From a halophilic archaeon SHRA6 (GTDB lineage Archaea > Halobacteriota > Halobacteria > Halobacteriales > Haloferacaceae), in NCBI GenBank assembly GCA_005239175.1, contig ML241294.1, positions 62,001 through 126,000 of the forward strand: a stretch of 64,000 nt of DNA, in the 5' to 3' direction. The position numbers and the translations under genes were made by a program. The notes under the pieces are model-generated. The model had not been told where the DNA came from. It worked only from the letters and a program-made list of their open reading frames with translations, and made no database searches. Below are positions 8,802-18,260 of this stretch, in pieces. Within the stretch, counting starts at the first letter, position 1; every line of letters starts with the position of its first letter.

Positions 8802-9818
8802 CTACGGCTCCTCGACACGAACGCCTTCCATCGACAACTCCGCGCGGAACGCGTCCTCACAGCCCGGCGTGAACCGAAGTGCGGTCCGCGTCTCGGGGGT
8901 CGGATCAAGGGCGACGATGCAGCCGCCACCGCCGGCGCCGGTCAGCTTCGCACCGTGGGCCTCGGCCTCGCGGGCAGCCCACACCATCGTATCGAGCGAT
9001 CGCGAGGAAACCCCAAGCGCCGACAGAAGGCCGTGGTTGAAGTTCATGAGCCCGCCGAGTTCCTCGAGCAGTTCCGTCGGGGGCGCACCAGTCGGATCTG
9101 ACTCCGCAAGTAGCGTCTCGCCATGTCGAACGATATCACCGATCGCCTCGACGGTGTCGGCCGCAAAGTCGTACTCGGATTTGAGCGATCGAACGCCCGA
9201 GACGAGCGCACCCGTGTCGCCTGCGCCGCCGTCAAAGCCGACGACGATCGGCAGGCGTGGGGTTTCGATCGTCTGGCAGTCGTCACCCTCGACGCGGACC
9301 GCCCCGCCCATCGTCGAACAGAATGTGTCCGCCCGAGAGGCCTGGCCCTCCTGGACCTCGAATTCGGCGCGGTAGGCGCGATCGGCCACTTCGCGTTTGT
9401 CGATCGGTGAGTCGAGCGCGCGTGTTGCAGCGTCGATGAGCGCCACGACGACCGCTGCAGATGATCCGAGTCCAGCGCCGAGCGGGATGTCACTTTGGAT
9501 TGAAATGTCGAATCCCGCTTTGGGGGCGTCTGCTGCCGAACGTGCCTGTGTTACCGCTGCGTCAATGTACCCCATGGCCGCGTCAACAAGTTCTGAGGAG
9601 ACGTCTACGTCAGGGCGTTCGCTCGTTGAGCCGCTATATTCGACTGAAAATCCGTCGAGTGTGAGATCGTTGGCCTCAACTCGGACGTGGTCATCCTCAC
9701 GAGGCTCGACGCCAACGGTTGCGCGGCGCTCGATTGCACACGGAATCGCCGGTTCACCGTAGACGACCGCGTGTTCTCCAAAAAGATAGACCTTGCCCGG
9801 CGCACTTGAAACAGTCAT
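8802..9818 (-). CDS. mvk: Mevalonate kinase
   Basis: This 338-residue GHMP-family kinase converts mevalonate to 5-phosphomevalonate in the cytoplasm. It shows the N-terminal APGKVYLFGEHAVVYGEPA signature, the GHMP ATP loop IPLGAGLGSSAAV at about 111-123 and the C-terminal KLTGAGGGGCIVAL motif. Length is normal. The stop codon abuts the start codon of isopentenyl phosphate kinase with no gap, implying cotranscription. Confidence 0.95.
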   Translation of the reverse strand: MTVSSAPGKVYLFGEHAVVYGEPAIPCAIERRATVGVEPREDDHVRVEANDLTLDGFSVEYSGSTSERPDVDVSSELVDAAMGYIDAAVTQARSAADAPKAGFDISIQSDIPLGAGLGSSAAVVVALIDAATRALDSPIDKREVADRAYRAEFEVQEGQASRADTFCSTMGGAVRVEGDDCQTIETPRLPIVVGFDGGAGDTGALVSGVRSLKSEYDFAADTVEAIGDIVRHGETLLAESDPTGAPPTELLEELGGLMNFNHGLLSALGVSSRSLDTMVWAAREAEAHGAKLTGAGGGGCIVALDPTPETRTALRFTPGCEDAFRAELSMEGVRVEEP

Positions 9819-9903
9819 ACGCGCAGGTCGTTCGGCACCGTAATAGGGATTGTTGTCCAGCCGCTACAGTCAGTCCCACGTGAACATGTACTTAGGTGGG
9901 CAT

Positions 9904-10041
9904 GTTTATATCGATGGAACAATATACTGCGGAGTGTGGTGTGCCGCTAATACGGTGTCCGCCACAGTGATCACAAGGGAACTGGGGAATGTACCGACCC
10001 GCGTGTGCCTCACGCGGGGTCTGTGATCACAGTCGTTTTTT
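9904..10041 (+). ncRNA. Candidate small RNA with nested hairpins and T-tract end
   Basis: A TATA-like TTTATA at about 9905-9910 would start a transcript near 9933. The following sequence holds a perfect 9-bp inverted repeat (GTGATCACA 9967-9975 with TGTGATCAC 10022-10030). It encloses a second stem (GACCCGCGTG 9996-10005 with CACGCGGGGTC 10011-10021, one bulge). A run of T residues follows at 10036-10041. No protein frame is apparent. It sits between mevalonate kinase and pirin, which point away from and towards it respectively. Inferred from sequence only. Confidence 0.35.
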
Positions 10042-10792
10042 ATCGGCCGATCGTGCCCTGTCGAGTAATCGGTGCGTCCGGATCGATCAAGAATGCAACA
10101 ACAAGCGCATCCGTCTCAGCAGTGACTGACAGCGGTTCCTCGCCGACGAATACGGCGCTCTCTGTCGACTCGATTGGGGTCGATTCTGCCGAAACTGTTC
10201 CGTCGAAAACGTACAGGTAGGTATCCCAACCCGACTCCGCTGGCAACGAAACCGTCGCACCCTCGGAGAGGGTGACGTCATAGAGATGCACGTTGTTTCG
10301 AACGTAACACGGCGCGTCCGATCCCTCGGGACCGAAGACGTGTCGAGGTTCGTTCGGCGTCGGTTCGGCGAGTCGTTCGTGTTGGATTCCTGGTTCAAGA
10401 TTGAGGCTGTGTGGCCGAACAAAGATCTGCAGCATCCGAAGCGGCGGATCCTCCGCCAGCGTGCGCTCTTCGTGCCAGAAGCCGCTGCCAGCGTTCATCA
10501 CGAGCAGGTGCTCGGAATCGGTGACGAGCTTGTTTCCCTGTCGATCGTCGTGGCGCATGACTCCGCGTGGAACCCACGAGATGATCTCCTCGTTTCGGTG
10601 TTGGTGCATCCGAATCAGCGTGTCGGGGTCCATGAACGACTCGGCGATCGTCGCAAGCGGCCCGTAGCCGTGATCGTCGTGGCCTGGGACAGACTGGCCA
10701 GGGAAATTAAATCGGATGCGAAACGGCCCCTGGTCGACGAACGCGTCGCTCCGGGGTGTTTTGTACAGCGTCGCTGTCGATCGGGAGCTCAC
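10040..10792 (-). CDS. Pirin family protein
   Basis: This 250-residue bicupin is related to pirin/YhhW, some of which are quercetinases. The N-terminal cupin carries the metal-binding HxH...H pattern (MHQHRNEEIISWVPRG, then MRHDD) and the GSGFWHEER segment. The C-terminal half is the second cupin (about 165-250). The start is GTG at 10792, supported by a TATATAT element at about 10816-10825, giving a leaderless message. The substrate cannot be told. Confidence 0.88.
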   Translation of the reverse strand: MSSRSTATLYKTPRSDAFVDQGPFRIRFNFPGQSVPGHDDHGYGPLATIAESFMDPDTLIRMHQHRNEEIISWVPRGVMRHDDRQGNKLVTDSEHLLVMNAGSGFWHEERTLAEDPPLRMLQIFVRPHSLNLEPGIQHERLAEPTPNEPRHVFGPEGSDAPCYVRNNVHLYDVTLSEGATVSLPAESGWDTYLYVFDGTVSAESTPIESTESAVFVGEEPLSVTAETDALVVAFLIDPDAPITRQGTIGR

Positions 10793-10868
10793 AGTGGCTA
10801 CAGTAGTACCTCATCGAATATATATGCGCGGCCGCCACGGGCCGCTGTGGCCCGAAAGCCACGGCTGC

Positions 10869-11507
10869 TCACGCGATCGCCGCCCCCGACGCCGCAAGTC
10901 GGAGACCAAAGGCGATCAGCACACTCCCGCTGAGATACCGGATCGCCCGACGGGAGCGATCGGATTCGAGCAAGAAATGCCGGGCACGACCCGCGAAGGT
11001 TGCGACGATAACGAGGTACAGGAGGCTGACACCCGCATAGACCGCTCCGAGGAGCGACAGCTGTGCGGGTGCGTTTGCCGCGGGCGGGACAAACTGCGGA
11101 AAAAACGCGAGTACGAACAGCGCGACCTGTGGATTCGAGACGTTGATCGTCACCGCCTGTCGGTACGATCGGGCGAGCGAACGAGTCTCACCAGCGATCG
11201 AATCGCGGAGTTCAAACGTCCCTTCTGCACGGATCAGCTGTACGCCGAGATACATCAAATACGCAGCCCCAATGTAGGTGACCACGAGATACGCGTCCGG
11301 CGTGGTCCTGAGGAGTGCAGCCAGCCCGACCACAGCAGCAGCCGTGTGCACCAACACCCCAGTCGCGGTGCCGGCACCGGCGACGATGCCGGCAGTGCGG
11401 CCCTCCCGGAGGCTCTGTGTCAGCGTGTAGATCGAGTCCGGCCCCGGCGTGGCAACGATCGCAAGCACCGCGGGCACGAACGACACGAGCACCGCCGGTT
11501 CGAGCAT
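10869..11507 (-). CDS. LysE/RhtB family amino-acid exporter
   Basis: This 212-residue integral membrane protein has about six hydrophobic segments. The family N-terminus is clear (VLAIVATPGPDSIYTLTQSLREGR), as is the GAAYLMYLGVQLIR segment. Such proteins export amino acids or their derivatives. A pirin gene lies downstream on the same strand with a separate promoter. Its N-terminal region lies opposite the upstream, untranslated part of the divergent VOC gene. Confidence 0.88.
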   Translation of the reverse strand: MLEPAVLVSFVPAVLAIVATPGPDSIYTLTQSLREGRTAGIVAGAGTATGVLVHTAAAVVGLAALLRTTPDAYLVVTYIGAAYLMYLGVQLIRAEGTFELRDSIAGETRSLARSYRQAVTINVSNPQVALFVLAFFPQFVPPAANAPAQLSLLGAVYAGVSLLYLVIVATFAGRARHFLLESDRSRRAIRYLSGSVLIAFGLRLAASGAAIA

Positions 11508-11595
11508 ACTCGTACGGTCCGCGTCCGCTCACAAAACCCTCGTGATCATCTGTGGGCTCCCGCGGGCTTTTGTGCATGCCGATCGAGTCAGGTGT

Positions 11596-12480
11596 ATGCT
11601 TCCACTCGGGTCGATCGACCACCTCGCGAGCGCCTGGCGAGATCACGAAAGTGCCGTCGAAGAGTTTGAGAAGATTGGACTCTCGGCCACGTTCGGCGGA
11701 ACCCACGCCGACGGAACGACACAGATGTCGATGCTCCCGTTTGCCGACGGCTCGTATCTCGAGTTGATCGCGCCGACCGACTCAACCGAGCCGGGTGATA
11801 CGGTCAGGTGGCCAGACCACATCCAAACTGACGCAGGCCCGTGTGCGTGGTGTCTGCGGGCCGAAGACATCACCGGAGCCGCGAAGGCCGCAATCGACGC
11901 CGGCGAGCCGATCGTCGGCCCACAGCGCGGCGGCCGAACCCGGCCAGACGGGACGACGATCGAGTGGGACGAACTGTTCGTTGGCCCCGAGCCCGATCGG
12001 TTCATGCTCCCATTTTTTGTCCGCGATCGAACGCCCCGATCCTACCGCGTTCCGGATGCGTGGGTTCACGAGGGACCAATCACCGGCATCGCAGAGATTG
12101 TGTTGCTCGCGGAGGATACGGGGTGGATCGATCGCTTCGAACGACTCTTCGGGATTCCGACGCCGATCGAACACGCTGATGCGGCCCCTGGGCTCTCGCT
12201 TCGAACAGTTCCGGGTGCGCCGATCTCGTTTGCGAAGCCGTCGACTGAGGGAAACGAAGGTAGTGCTGAAGACGAGTCTGGACGTTTTGTTAGCCTTGCC
12301 GATCGCCTCGATCGATATCCGCCCGGACCAGCGTGCTGTCTATTTTGTGTGGACTCGATGGAGGCCGCCCACTCGGCCTACGCACTTGGTGACTCCGAAT
12401 CGTTTGGCGATCGGACGGTCGCATGGTTCGAGGGGCCGATCGGCGATCGATTCGGCGTCATGGAAACAAACGAAGTATAA
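11596..12480 (+). CDS. VOC/glyoxalase-like domain protein
   Basis: This 294-residue protein appears to consist of two VOC-type modules. The first starts at SIDHLASAWRDHESAVEEFEKIG with a conserved His for metal binding, and GSYLELIAPTD follows. The second is near residues 155-290 (ITGIAEIVLLAEDTGW, then VMETNEV). The layout resembles the Glyoxalase_3 family. The ATG at 11596 is selected because the domain begins there. The frame upstream overlaps the divergent LysE gene. The stop codon lies at the edge of a perfect palindrome shared with the next gene's promoter. Confidence 0.75.
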   Translation: MLPLGSIDHLASAWRDHESAVEEFEKIGLSATFGGTHADGTTQMSMLPFADGSYLELIAPTDSTEPGDTVRWPDHIQTDAGPCAWCLRAEDITGAAKAAIDAGEPIVGPQRGGRTRPDGTTIEWDELFVGPEPDRFMLPFFVRDRTPRSYRVPDAWVHEGPITGIAEIVLLAEDTGWIDRFERLFGIPTPIEHADAAPGLSLRTVPGAPISFAKPSTEGNEGSAEDESGRFVSLADRLDRYPPGPACCLFCVDSMEAAHSAYALGDSESFGDRTVAWFEGPIGDRFGVMETNEV

Positions 12481-12504
12481 AATAATTTTCTGAGAAAATT
12501 ATTT
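12480..12504. promoter_or_regulatory. Perfect 10-bp inverted repeat over the promoter of the TA-like pair
   Basis: AAATAATTTT (12480-12489), spacer CTGAG, AAAATTATTT (12495-12504). The right arm and following TTATT form the TATA region about 27 bases before the ATG at 12529. Protein binding here would therefore block the promoter. It also overlaps the stop codon of the upstream VOC gene and could serve as its terminator. Confidence 0.55.
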
Positions 12505-12528
12505 ATTTCTCCAGTCGTAGTATACAGT

Positions 12529-13044
12529 ATGTCCCCTGATACTTGGGACGATATTAACGAACACGTCAAGGCGGAGTGGAAAGCAGAGACCACCGCCTTC
12601 GAACGGGTATACGAAATTATCGAGCAGACGCACGACGGACAGCCGGCAGCGAGCATAGCTGAGCGAGCCCTCGTCAGTGAGCCAACCGCCCGTCGACATT
12701 GCAAAGCACTCGTGAACACGGGGTTTGCCGAAACAGAACCAGATGGGCAAACCACGCTCTACAAGAGGAACAGTGACCGTGTACTGATGTCACGAATCCG
12801 TGAACTCCGAGAAAAAACAACCCGTGACGAGCTACTTGCGGGAATCAAGCAAATGAAGACAGAAATTCGTCAATATGAGGATCAATACGATGTTGTCTCA
12901 CCCGAAGAACTCGCGCAAAAACTCGATGCGGAGGAGTCTAACGGATGGGACGATCTCAGCACGTGGAAGACGACTCGACAAAATTTAGCGGTCGCTCAGG
13001 CAGCGCTTGCGTATAGTGAAGCCAGCCACCAGCTTACCGCATGA
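12529..13044 (+). CDS. Winged-helix DNA-binding protein, probable antitoxin/autoregulator
   Basis: This 171-residue protein has a helix-turn-helix at about 38-75 (PAASIAERALVSEPTARRHCKALVN) followed by a wing (GQTTLYKRN). A helical, charged C-terminal half (about 85-170) probably provides dimer or partner contacts. It resembles a haloarchaeal HTH family often annotated as DUF7342; that assignment is from memory. It overlaps the next gene by four bases (ATGA). A palindrome covers its promoter, suggesting autoregulation. GC content is visibly lower than in the flanking housekeeping genes. Confidence 0.75.
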   Translation: MSPDTWDDINEHVKAEWKAETTAFERVYEIIEQTHDGQPAASIAERALVSEPTARRHCKALVNTGFAETEPDGQTTLYKRNSDRVLMSRIRELREKTTRDELLAGIKQMKTEIRQYEDQYDVVSPEELAQKLDAEESNGWDDLSTWKTTRQNLAVAQAALAYSEASHQLTA

Positions 13045-13490
13045 ACGACGATCGTGCTGGTGAATTCGGCCCAATATATTTTCCCGCACTGCAGCGGATT
13101 CGGAATCTCTGGCTTGAGTGTGAACCACTTGTGAAAACGACACGGTATGATGATGTCATTTCACCGACCGAGCTCCACATCAAGCTTGTTGACGGACTCC
13201 GATCAGCTGACAGCGCACGATTCGATATTCAGTGGAGCGAACTAGATATGTACACATTTCACTACGTTGATAGTCTGGGTCTGAACTGGCGATTTGATCG
13301 CCATCCCAACACTCACTCACCAGAGAAACATTTCCATCCACCACCTAATGCAGCGACCACGACTGCAGAACCATCGTGTATCACCGTGACCGAAGTAACA
13401 CTCGTAACAAGGGCTGTCCACGCAGCCTGGCGTGCAGCGTATGAGCATGATGATGTATCTCGATTAAATAGCCTTGCTAATCCACCATGA
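13041..13490 (+). CDS. TumE-like (DUF6516-like) putative toxin
   Basis: This 149-residue protein is coupled to the preceding HTH gene. The central segment SELDMYTFHYVDSLGLNWRFDRHPN, followed by EKHFHPPP, matches the general layout of TumE/DUF6516 proteins: an aromatic-rich strand, WRxD, then a His-rich PHHxH-type patch. The N-terminus and the C-terminal helix (VTRAVHAAWRAAYEH) are less telling. TumE proteins are toxins with HTH partners, so the pair is read as a toxin-antitoxin module. No activity is shown by sequence alone. Confidence 0.6.
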   Translation: MNDDRAGEFGPIYFPALQRIRNLWLECEPLVKTTRYDDVISPTELHIKLVDGLRSADSARFDIQWSELDMYTFHYVDSLGLNWRFDRHPNTHSPEKHFHPPPNAATTTAEPSCITVTEVTLVTRAVHAAWRAAYEHDDVSRLNSLANPP

Positions 13491-13582
13491 GCTGAGCCGT
13501 AGTATCACGCAAACGATTCTGTCGACTCCAATATACTCAATACCGTATAAATACAAAAATACAAAACCGATCGATCGACAGC

Positions 13583-14395
13583 CTACAGGTCTGCCTCGAA
13601 GTCTTCGAGGGCGTAGACCGTGCCTGCGTTGCGCCGATCGAGCGTCTCGTTGGCGAGCAGCCAGTAGACGACCGACAGCGCGCGTCGACCCTTGTTGTTC
13701 GTCGGGATGACGAGGTCGACGTTCGACAGTTGGTTGTTCGAGTCACACATCGCAATGACCGGGATACCGACCGTGATCGCCTCTTTGACCGCCTGGGCGT
13801 CACCGATCGGGTCGGTCACGACGACGACGTCAGGCTCGATGTAGCCCGCGTAGTCGGGGTTCGTGAGCGTTCCCGGGATGAATCGGCCGGTTCGAGCGCG
13901 CGCGCCGATCGCCTCGGCGAACTTCTCGGCTGGGAATCGCCCGTACTGCCGCGAAGAGGTGACGAGAATCTGCTCGGGATCGTAGTTCGCCAGGAAGTCC
14001 GCAGCCGTGCGGATCCGCGAGTCGGTTCGGCTCACGTCGAGAACGTAGAGGCCGTCGTCGCGGACGCGGTGGATGAACCGCTCCATGTCCTTCGTCTTCT
14101 GCTGGGTCCCGATGTGGACACCTGCCGAGAGGTAGTCTTCGACGGGGATCAACAGATCTGCCTCGTCGTCCGGCATCACGTCCTCGTCGAACGTGGGGCC
14201 TGCGTCTGCTGCCTCGTCGTCGGCCTCCTCAGCCGTCTCTGGTTCGTCCGCAGCGGCGGCCTCGTCGGCTGCCGCTTCGGCGGGCGCTGCGTCTTCTGTA
14301 GCGTCCGGCTCCGTCTCAGCGGGTGCAGCCTCGTCGGCTGCGGCCTCCTCGACGTCATCGGGCGCGGTTTCGAGTTCGTTTTCGTTATCCGTCAT
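13583..14395 (-). CDS. rpsB: 30S ribosomal protein S2
   Basis: This 270-residue component of the small ribosomal subunit ends the leftward ribosomal superoperon. The S2 core begins at about residue 83 ([23 protein letters not shown]) and includes PGTLTNPDY and [20 protein letters not shown]. The first 75 residues are an Ala/Glu/Asp-rich, low-complexity extension, typical of haloarchaeal S2. Its ATG overlaps the enolase stop codon by four bases. Confidence 0.97.
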   Translation of the reverse strand: MTDNENELETAPDDVEEAAADEAAPAETEPDATEDAAPAEAAADEAAAADEPETAEEADDEAADAGPTFDEDVMPDDEADLLIPVEDYLSAGVHIGTQQKTKDMERFIHRVRDDGLYVLDVSRTDSRIRTAADFLANYDPEQILVTSSRQYGRFPAEKFAEAIGARARTGRFIPGTLTNPDYAGYIEPDVVVVTDPIGDAQAVKEAITVGIPVIAMCDSNNQLSNVDLVIPTNNKGRRALSVVYWLLANETLDRRNAGTVYALEDFEADL

Positions 14396-15597
14396 ACTGC
14401 GTCTTCCGCGATTCTGATAAGTTCGTTCAGTTTGGCTGTGCGCTCGCCGCCGACCGTGCCGGTCTTGATAAAGCCTGCGTCAGTCGCAACGGCGAGATGG
14501 GCGATCGTCGTATCTTCCGTCTCTCCAGAGCGGTGTGAGATAATCGTCTCGTAGCCGTTCTGAACCGCGAGTTCGATCGCGTCGAAGGCGTCCGTCAGCG
14601 TGCCGATCTGGTTCGGCTTGATCAGGATGGAGTTCGCTGCGTCCAGTTCGATCCCGTCAGAGAGTCGCTCAACGTTGGTGACGAACAGATCGTCACCACA
14701 GATCAGCGTCTGATCGCCAACGCGATCAGTCAACTCGGCGAACGCCTCGTAGTCGTTCTCGTCGAGTGGATCTTCGACGTACACAAGGTCGTACTCGTTG
14801 ACGAGGTCAGCGACGTAGTCGATCTGTTCGGCAGTCGACTTCGTCTCCTCGCCGTAAACGTACGCCTCAGCGTCATCGTCGTACAACTCGGCGGCTGCAA
14901 CGTCGAGCCCAAAGCCGATCTCGAAGCCGAGTTCGTCGGCCACGCGATCAGTCGCTTCTTCGACGATCTCGAACGCCTCTGCGTCCGAGACTGCCGGAGC
15001 CCACGCGCCCTCGTCGCCTTTTGCAGCGGGAATGCCTCGATCGTCGAGAATGTCACCGACTGCGCCGTGAACCGCTGCATTCGCGAACACCGCTTCGGAG
15101 ACGCTCGGGGCGCCAACCGGTGCGGAAAGGAACTCCTGGATATGGGTCGCGTCTTTTGCGTGTTCGCCCCCGCCGATCACATTCCCGAGCGGCGTTGGAA
15201 AGTTCTCACCACGGAACGCACCGCCGAGATGTTGATACAGCGGCGCGCCGAGCACGTCTGCGCCCGCCTTCGCGGCGGCCATCGAGATCGCGACCGCGCT
15301 GTTCGCGCCGATCTCCGAGAAGTTGTCGGTGCCGTCGGCGGCTCTGAGCGCCGCGTCAACTTCGCGTTGGTTGCCCGCAAAGGCCGTATCGACCAGCCGC
15401 GGGACTGCGTGCTCTCTGGCGTTTGCGATCGCTTCCTCTGGCGGCAGTTCGATCGCTTCGTACTCGCCCGTTGATGCCCCCGAAGGGGCCGCCGCGCGGC
15501 CGAAGCCGCCCGACTCGGTGAGTACGTCCGCTTCGACGGTCGGGTTGCCCCGCGAATCGAGGATTCGGCGGAGCGAGACTGCGGTTATTTTGGTCAT
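14392..15597 (-). CDS. eno: Enolase (phosphopyruvate hydratase)
   Basis: This 401-residue glycolytic/gluconeogenic enzyme interconverts 2-phosphoglycerate and phosphoenolpyruvate. Visible motifs are [25 protein letters not shown], the Mg-binding [13 protein letters not shown] and CGDDLFVTN blocks, the catalytic lysine in [11 protein letters not shown] and [18 protein letters not shown] near the C-terminus. It is embedded between RpoK and S2 in the ribosomal superoperon. Its ATG adjoins the RpoK stop codon, and its own stop overlaps the S2 start. Confidence 0.97.
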   Translation of the reverse strand: MTKITAVSLRRILDSRGNPTVEADVLTESGGFGRAAAPSGASTGEYEAIELPPEEAIANAREHAVPRLVDTAFAGNQREVDAALRAADGTDNFSEIGANSAVAISMAAAKAGADVLGAPLYQHLGGAFRGENFPTPLGNVIGGGEHAKDATHIQEFLSAPVGAPSVSEAVFANAAVHGAVGDILDDRGIPAAKGDEGAWAPAVSDAEAFEIVEEATDRVADELGFEIGFGLDVAAAELYDDDAEAYVYGEETKSTAEQIDYVADLVNEYDLVYVEDPLDENDYEAFAELTDRVGDQTLICGDDLFVTNVERLSDGIELDAANSILIKPNQIGTLTDAFDAIELAVQNGYETIISHRSGETEDTTIAHLAVATDAGFIKTGTVGGERTAKLNELIRIAEDAV

Positions 15598-15792
15598 CTA
15601 GTTGCCCTCTCTGTTGAATTTGCCTTCCCTGTTGACGGTGAACGGGAGTACATTCGCGTCGTACTCCTCGGCCGCAATGAGGATGGGTTCCGCTTGCTCG
15701 GTCTCGACGAGTACTGGCGCACCATAGGATATCTGGAGCGCTCGCGCGCCCAGAATCCGTGCTTTCTCGTATCGATTGTAGTGTCCTTTCAT
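15598..15792 (-). CDS. rpoK: DNA-directed RNA polymerase subunit K (omega homologue)
   Basis: This 64-residue assembly subunit of the archaeal RNA polymerase is recognisable from [20 protein letters not shown] and the following GAPVLVE segment. The ATG at 15792 overlaps the RpoN stop codon by four bases (ATGA), so it is preferred over an in-frame upstream start at 15852. Confidence 0.94.
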   Translation of the reverse strand: MKGHYNRYEKARILGARALQISYGAPVLVETEQAEPILIAAEEYDANVLPFTVNREGKFNREGN

Positions 15793-15983
15793 TGATACGG
15801 TGAGACGACGTCGACGAGATCGGTGTGCGATACCATCATCCGTCGGCAGCAATGCCGGGTGACGCCAAGGTCGTCGAGAACCGCTGCTGGGTCCTCATCG
15901 CCTTCGCGCGCTCGAGCATCGAACTCCTCGTAGTATTCGGAGATCACTTTCCCACACGTGAAACACCGGACGGGTATCATCAT
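15789..15983 (-). CDS. rpoN: DNA-directed RNA polymerase subunit N
   Basis: This 64-residue zinc-binding polymerase subunit starts with the invariant [11 protein letters not shown]. It also has the paired cysteines in RHCCRRM, giving the CxxC...CC zinc site. Two adjacent ATG codons (15983 and 15980) could both start it. The family normally begins MMIPVRC or MIPVRC. It is coupled to RpoK and lies 12 bases after S9. Confidence 0.96.
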   Translation of the reverse strand: MMIPVRCFTCGKVISEYYEEFDARAREGDEDPAAVLDDLGVTRHCCRRMMVSHTDLVDVVSPYQ

Positions 15984-15995
15984 AACTGGATCACC

Positions 15996-16394
15996 TCAGC
16001 GGTAGGATTTCTGGTAGCGTGCACGCGCTCCCGGTCCGCCCCACTTTTTGGGTTCGGACTGGCGAACGTCGTTGACGAGCAACGATCGATCGAACTCCAT
16101 GTATGCCTCTCTGAGCTCGGCATCTGCGAGATGCTCGACGAGCCCACGAGCGATCGCAGTCCGGGTCGCATCGGCCTGGCCGCTGAAGCCGCCGCCGCTG
16201 ACCGAGACGTCGATGTCGACCTGATTTCGCAGATCGTCGCCAGCGATGCGGAACGGCTCAAGCATCTTGAGTCGTGCAATCTCTGGTTCGACCAGCTCGA
16301 CCGGCTGGGAGTTGATACGCACTCGACCTTTCCCGTCGCGGACGGTTGCCCGCGCGACAGCAGTCTTCTTTTTACCGCTTGTATTGGTTACCAT
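15996..16394 (-). CDS. rpsI: 30S ribosomal protein S9
   Basis: This 132-residue small-subunit protein shows [22 protein letters not shown] at the start and the tRNA-contacting C-terminal [13 protein letters not shown] tail. Its start overlaps the end of L13 by seven bases, the usual archaeal L13-S9 arrangement. Confidence 0.97.
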   Translation of the reverse strand: MVTNTSGKKKTAVARATVRDGKGRVRINSQPVELVEPEIARLKMLEPFRIAGDDLRNQVDIDVSVSGGGFSGQADATRTAIARGLVEHLADAELREAYMEFDRSLLVNDVRQSEPKKWGGPGARARYQKSYR

Positions 16395-16825
16395 GTGACG
16401 TTCGCACCCAGTTTCTCGGAGATCTCGCCGAGCGAGATGAATTTGATGTTCGACAGCCGATCCAACGAGGTGCCCTCGAGCACCTCGCCGTCCTCGTCGT
16501 ACGGGTTGCCGACGTAGACGCGGACGTTCGAAAGCGCCTCGCGGCCGCGTTTCGTCTTGTGCGGAAGCATGCCGCGAACCGCGCGCTTGAAGATCCGATC
16601 GGGACGTTTCGGGTAGTACGGGCCGCGATCGGAGCCGATCTCCGCGCGCTTGCGGTAGGTCTCCATCGTGGATTCTTCGTTGCCCGTGATGACCGCGTGC
16701 TCGGCGTTGACGATCGCGACCGTCTCGCCGGCGAGCGCTCGTTGGGCGACCTCGCTTGCGACACGCCCGAGAATGCAGTCACGGGCGTCAACAACGAGAT
16801 CCGCGTCGAACTCTGCGAGGCTCAT
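16388..16825 (-). CDS. rplM: 50S ribosomal protein L13
   Basis: This 145-residue large-subunit protein is identified by [23 protein letters not shown], the AEHAVITGN segment and [17 protein letters not shown]. Its ATG overlaps the L18e stop by four bases and its end overlaps S9. Confidence 0.97.
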   Translation of the reverse strand: MSLAEFDADLVVDARDCILGRVASEVAQRALAGETVAIVNAEHAVITGNEESTMETYRKRAEIGSDRGPYYPKRPDRIFKRAVRGMLPHKTKRGREALSNVRVYVGNPYDEDGEVLEGTSLDRLSNIKFISLGEISEKLGANVTW

Positions 16826-17178
16826 CGGATCACCCGCACGTTCGATCCCTCGGGGTTTTCATCTGTAAGCTGTTCAAGCGTCATCGCGTTGCCGACCTGT
16901 TCGATCTTCTTTCTGGCAGTGTTCGAAAAGTCGACCGCTGCGACGGTGACGTTCTTTTCGAGGACGCCGCTGCCCAGCACCTTGCCGGGCACAACGACAG
17001 TCTCGTCTTCCTGTGCGTATCGTTCGATGCGACCGAGGTTGACCTCGGCGTGCGTCCGCCGTGGTTTCTGCAGGCGATCGGCGACATCGGCCCATACGGG
17101 GGCATCCGATTCGCTCGAAACCGTCTGCAGCTCGGCGATGAGACGCTGCAGTCTCGGATTTGTTTTGTTGCTACTCAT
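16822..17178 (-). CDS. rpl18e: 50S ribosomal protein L18e
   Basis: This 118-residue archaeal/eukaryal-type large-subunit protein has the family's start ([15 protein letters not shown]), the [14 protein letters not shown]-like block and [10 protein letters not shown]. It is the first protein gene after tRNA-Leu in this block, with overlap into L13. Confidence 0.95.
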   Translation of the reverse strand: MSSNKTNPRLQRLIAELQTVSSESDAPVWADVADRLQKPRRTHAEVNLGRIERYAQEDETVVVPGKVLGSGVLEKNVTVAAVDFSNTARKKIEQVGNAMTLEQLTDENPEGSNVRVIR

Positions 17179-17213
17179 GATGTGTAACCTCTAGTAATCT
17201 GAAAATAACGGAG

Positions 17214-17298
17214 TGCAGGGAGCAGGATTTGAACCTGCGGACCCCTATGGGACAGCGCCCTGAACGCTGCGCCGTTGGCCAGACTTGGCTATCCCTGC
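17214..17298 (-). tRNA. tRNA-Leu (anticodon CAG)
   Basis: This 85-nt class II tRNA pairs acceptor GCAGGGA with TCCCTGC. The anticodon stem CAGCG/CGCTG encloses TTCAGGG (anticodon CAG). It has a long variable arm and a GCAGG-TTCAAAT-CCTGC T-arm. It sits between rpoD and L18e in the superoperon, as seen in other haloarchaea. Confidence 0.95.
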
Positions 17299-17504
17299 AC
17301 GCACTCCGTGATACCGCGCGCCCCGTAAAACCACTTTCGGTCCAACCGCGATCGGCCTGTTGGCTCGGCGCTCCGAGCGCTGCCGATCGTCGACGCGCGT
17401 CCGATCGGCGGCACGGCTCAGGGAGCCTGCGAGCCGCCTTGACGCGTGAGTGGATCGAATGGGGCATAGTGGTGTTCTGTGTGCTGTATGTTGTGTTTCG
17501 TTCC

Positions 17505-18254
17505 TCAGACCGATACCGCGTCTTTCAGCTCCGCGGCGCGATCGCCGATCGACTCGGCAGCCCGGTCGACCAGTTCCTCGACCGACAGCGATCCGTCGGT
17601 CTCCACGTGGAAGACAAACGCACCGGGGACGTCGGTCACCGATACCTCCTTTCCGGGGTAGCGGTTCGTGAGGTCGTTGTCGAACTCGTCGGTTGCGACG
17701 AGTTCGCCGTCTTCGGTCTCGATGACCCCACGGAGAATGTGTGGTTCCTCCTCGTCAAACTCGCCGCGGTCACCGATGACCTCCACTCGCTGGAGATGTC
17801 GGTAACCCACCGAGACACCACCCTGGTGTTTGGCGTGTTCTTTCCCGCGGTCGAGCACGGCGTCGGCCTCGAACTCGAGGCGTTGGCCCTGATTGAGCTT
17901 GATGATCGGGATGTTTTTGTCGGCAGGTTCGACCAGTCCGTCCGAAGTCGTGAGGTCGCCGGAGTATGCGGTCGCCGGTCCCTCGACATCGAGCGCGACC
18001 GTTACCGTCTCGCCGATCTCGTAGTCCGCAAGCGGCGTTGTCAGCGGGATGAGCCCCAGTCTGAGGGCGATCATCTCGTCGAACATGACCGAGGAGTTCT
18101 CGATGAACCGGACCGTGTCGATCGACAGGGTCGGGACGTCCGCGATCATCGCACGACGGATCCCGTTTGCGAACGCGGGGGTCAGCCCGCGGACGAGGAA
18201 CCGTGCGCTCCTGTCGTCGCGTTCGATGAACTCGACGTCGAATTCGGCACTCAT
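17505..18254 (-). CDS. rpoD: DNA-directed RNA polymerase subunit D
   Basis: This 249-residue alpha-like assembly subunit has the conserved N-terminal dimerisation motif [20 protein letters not shown] and [12 protein letters not shown]. The insert domain carries no obvious ferredoxin-like cysteine cluster, so it is the cluster-free form. It follows S11 by six bases. Confidence 0.95.
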   Translation of the reverse strand: MSAEFDVEFIERDDRSARFLVRGLTPAFANGIRRAMIADVPTLSIDTVRFIENSSVMFDEMIALRLGLIPLTTPLADYEIGETVTVALDVEGPATAYSGDLTTSDGLVEPADKNIPIIKLNQGQRLEFEADAVLDRGKEHAKHQGGVSVGYRHLQRVEVIGDRGEFDEEEPHILRGVIETEDGELVATDEFDNDLTNRYPGKEVSVTDVPGAFVFHVETDGSLSVEELVDRAAESIGDRAAELKDAVSV

Positions 18255-18260
18255 CTGTCG

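Noticed and set aside
14190-14360. Unusual Ala/Glu low-complexity region in S2
   Set aside because: Acidic N-terminal extensions are normal for haloarchaeal S2.
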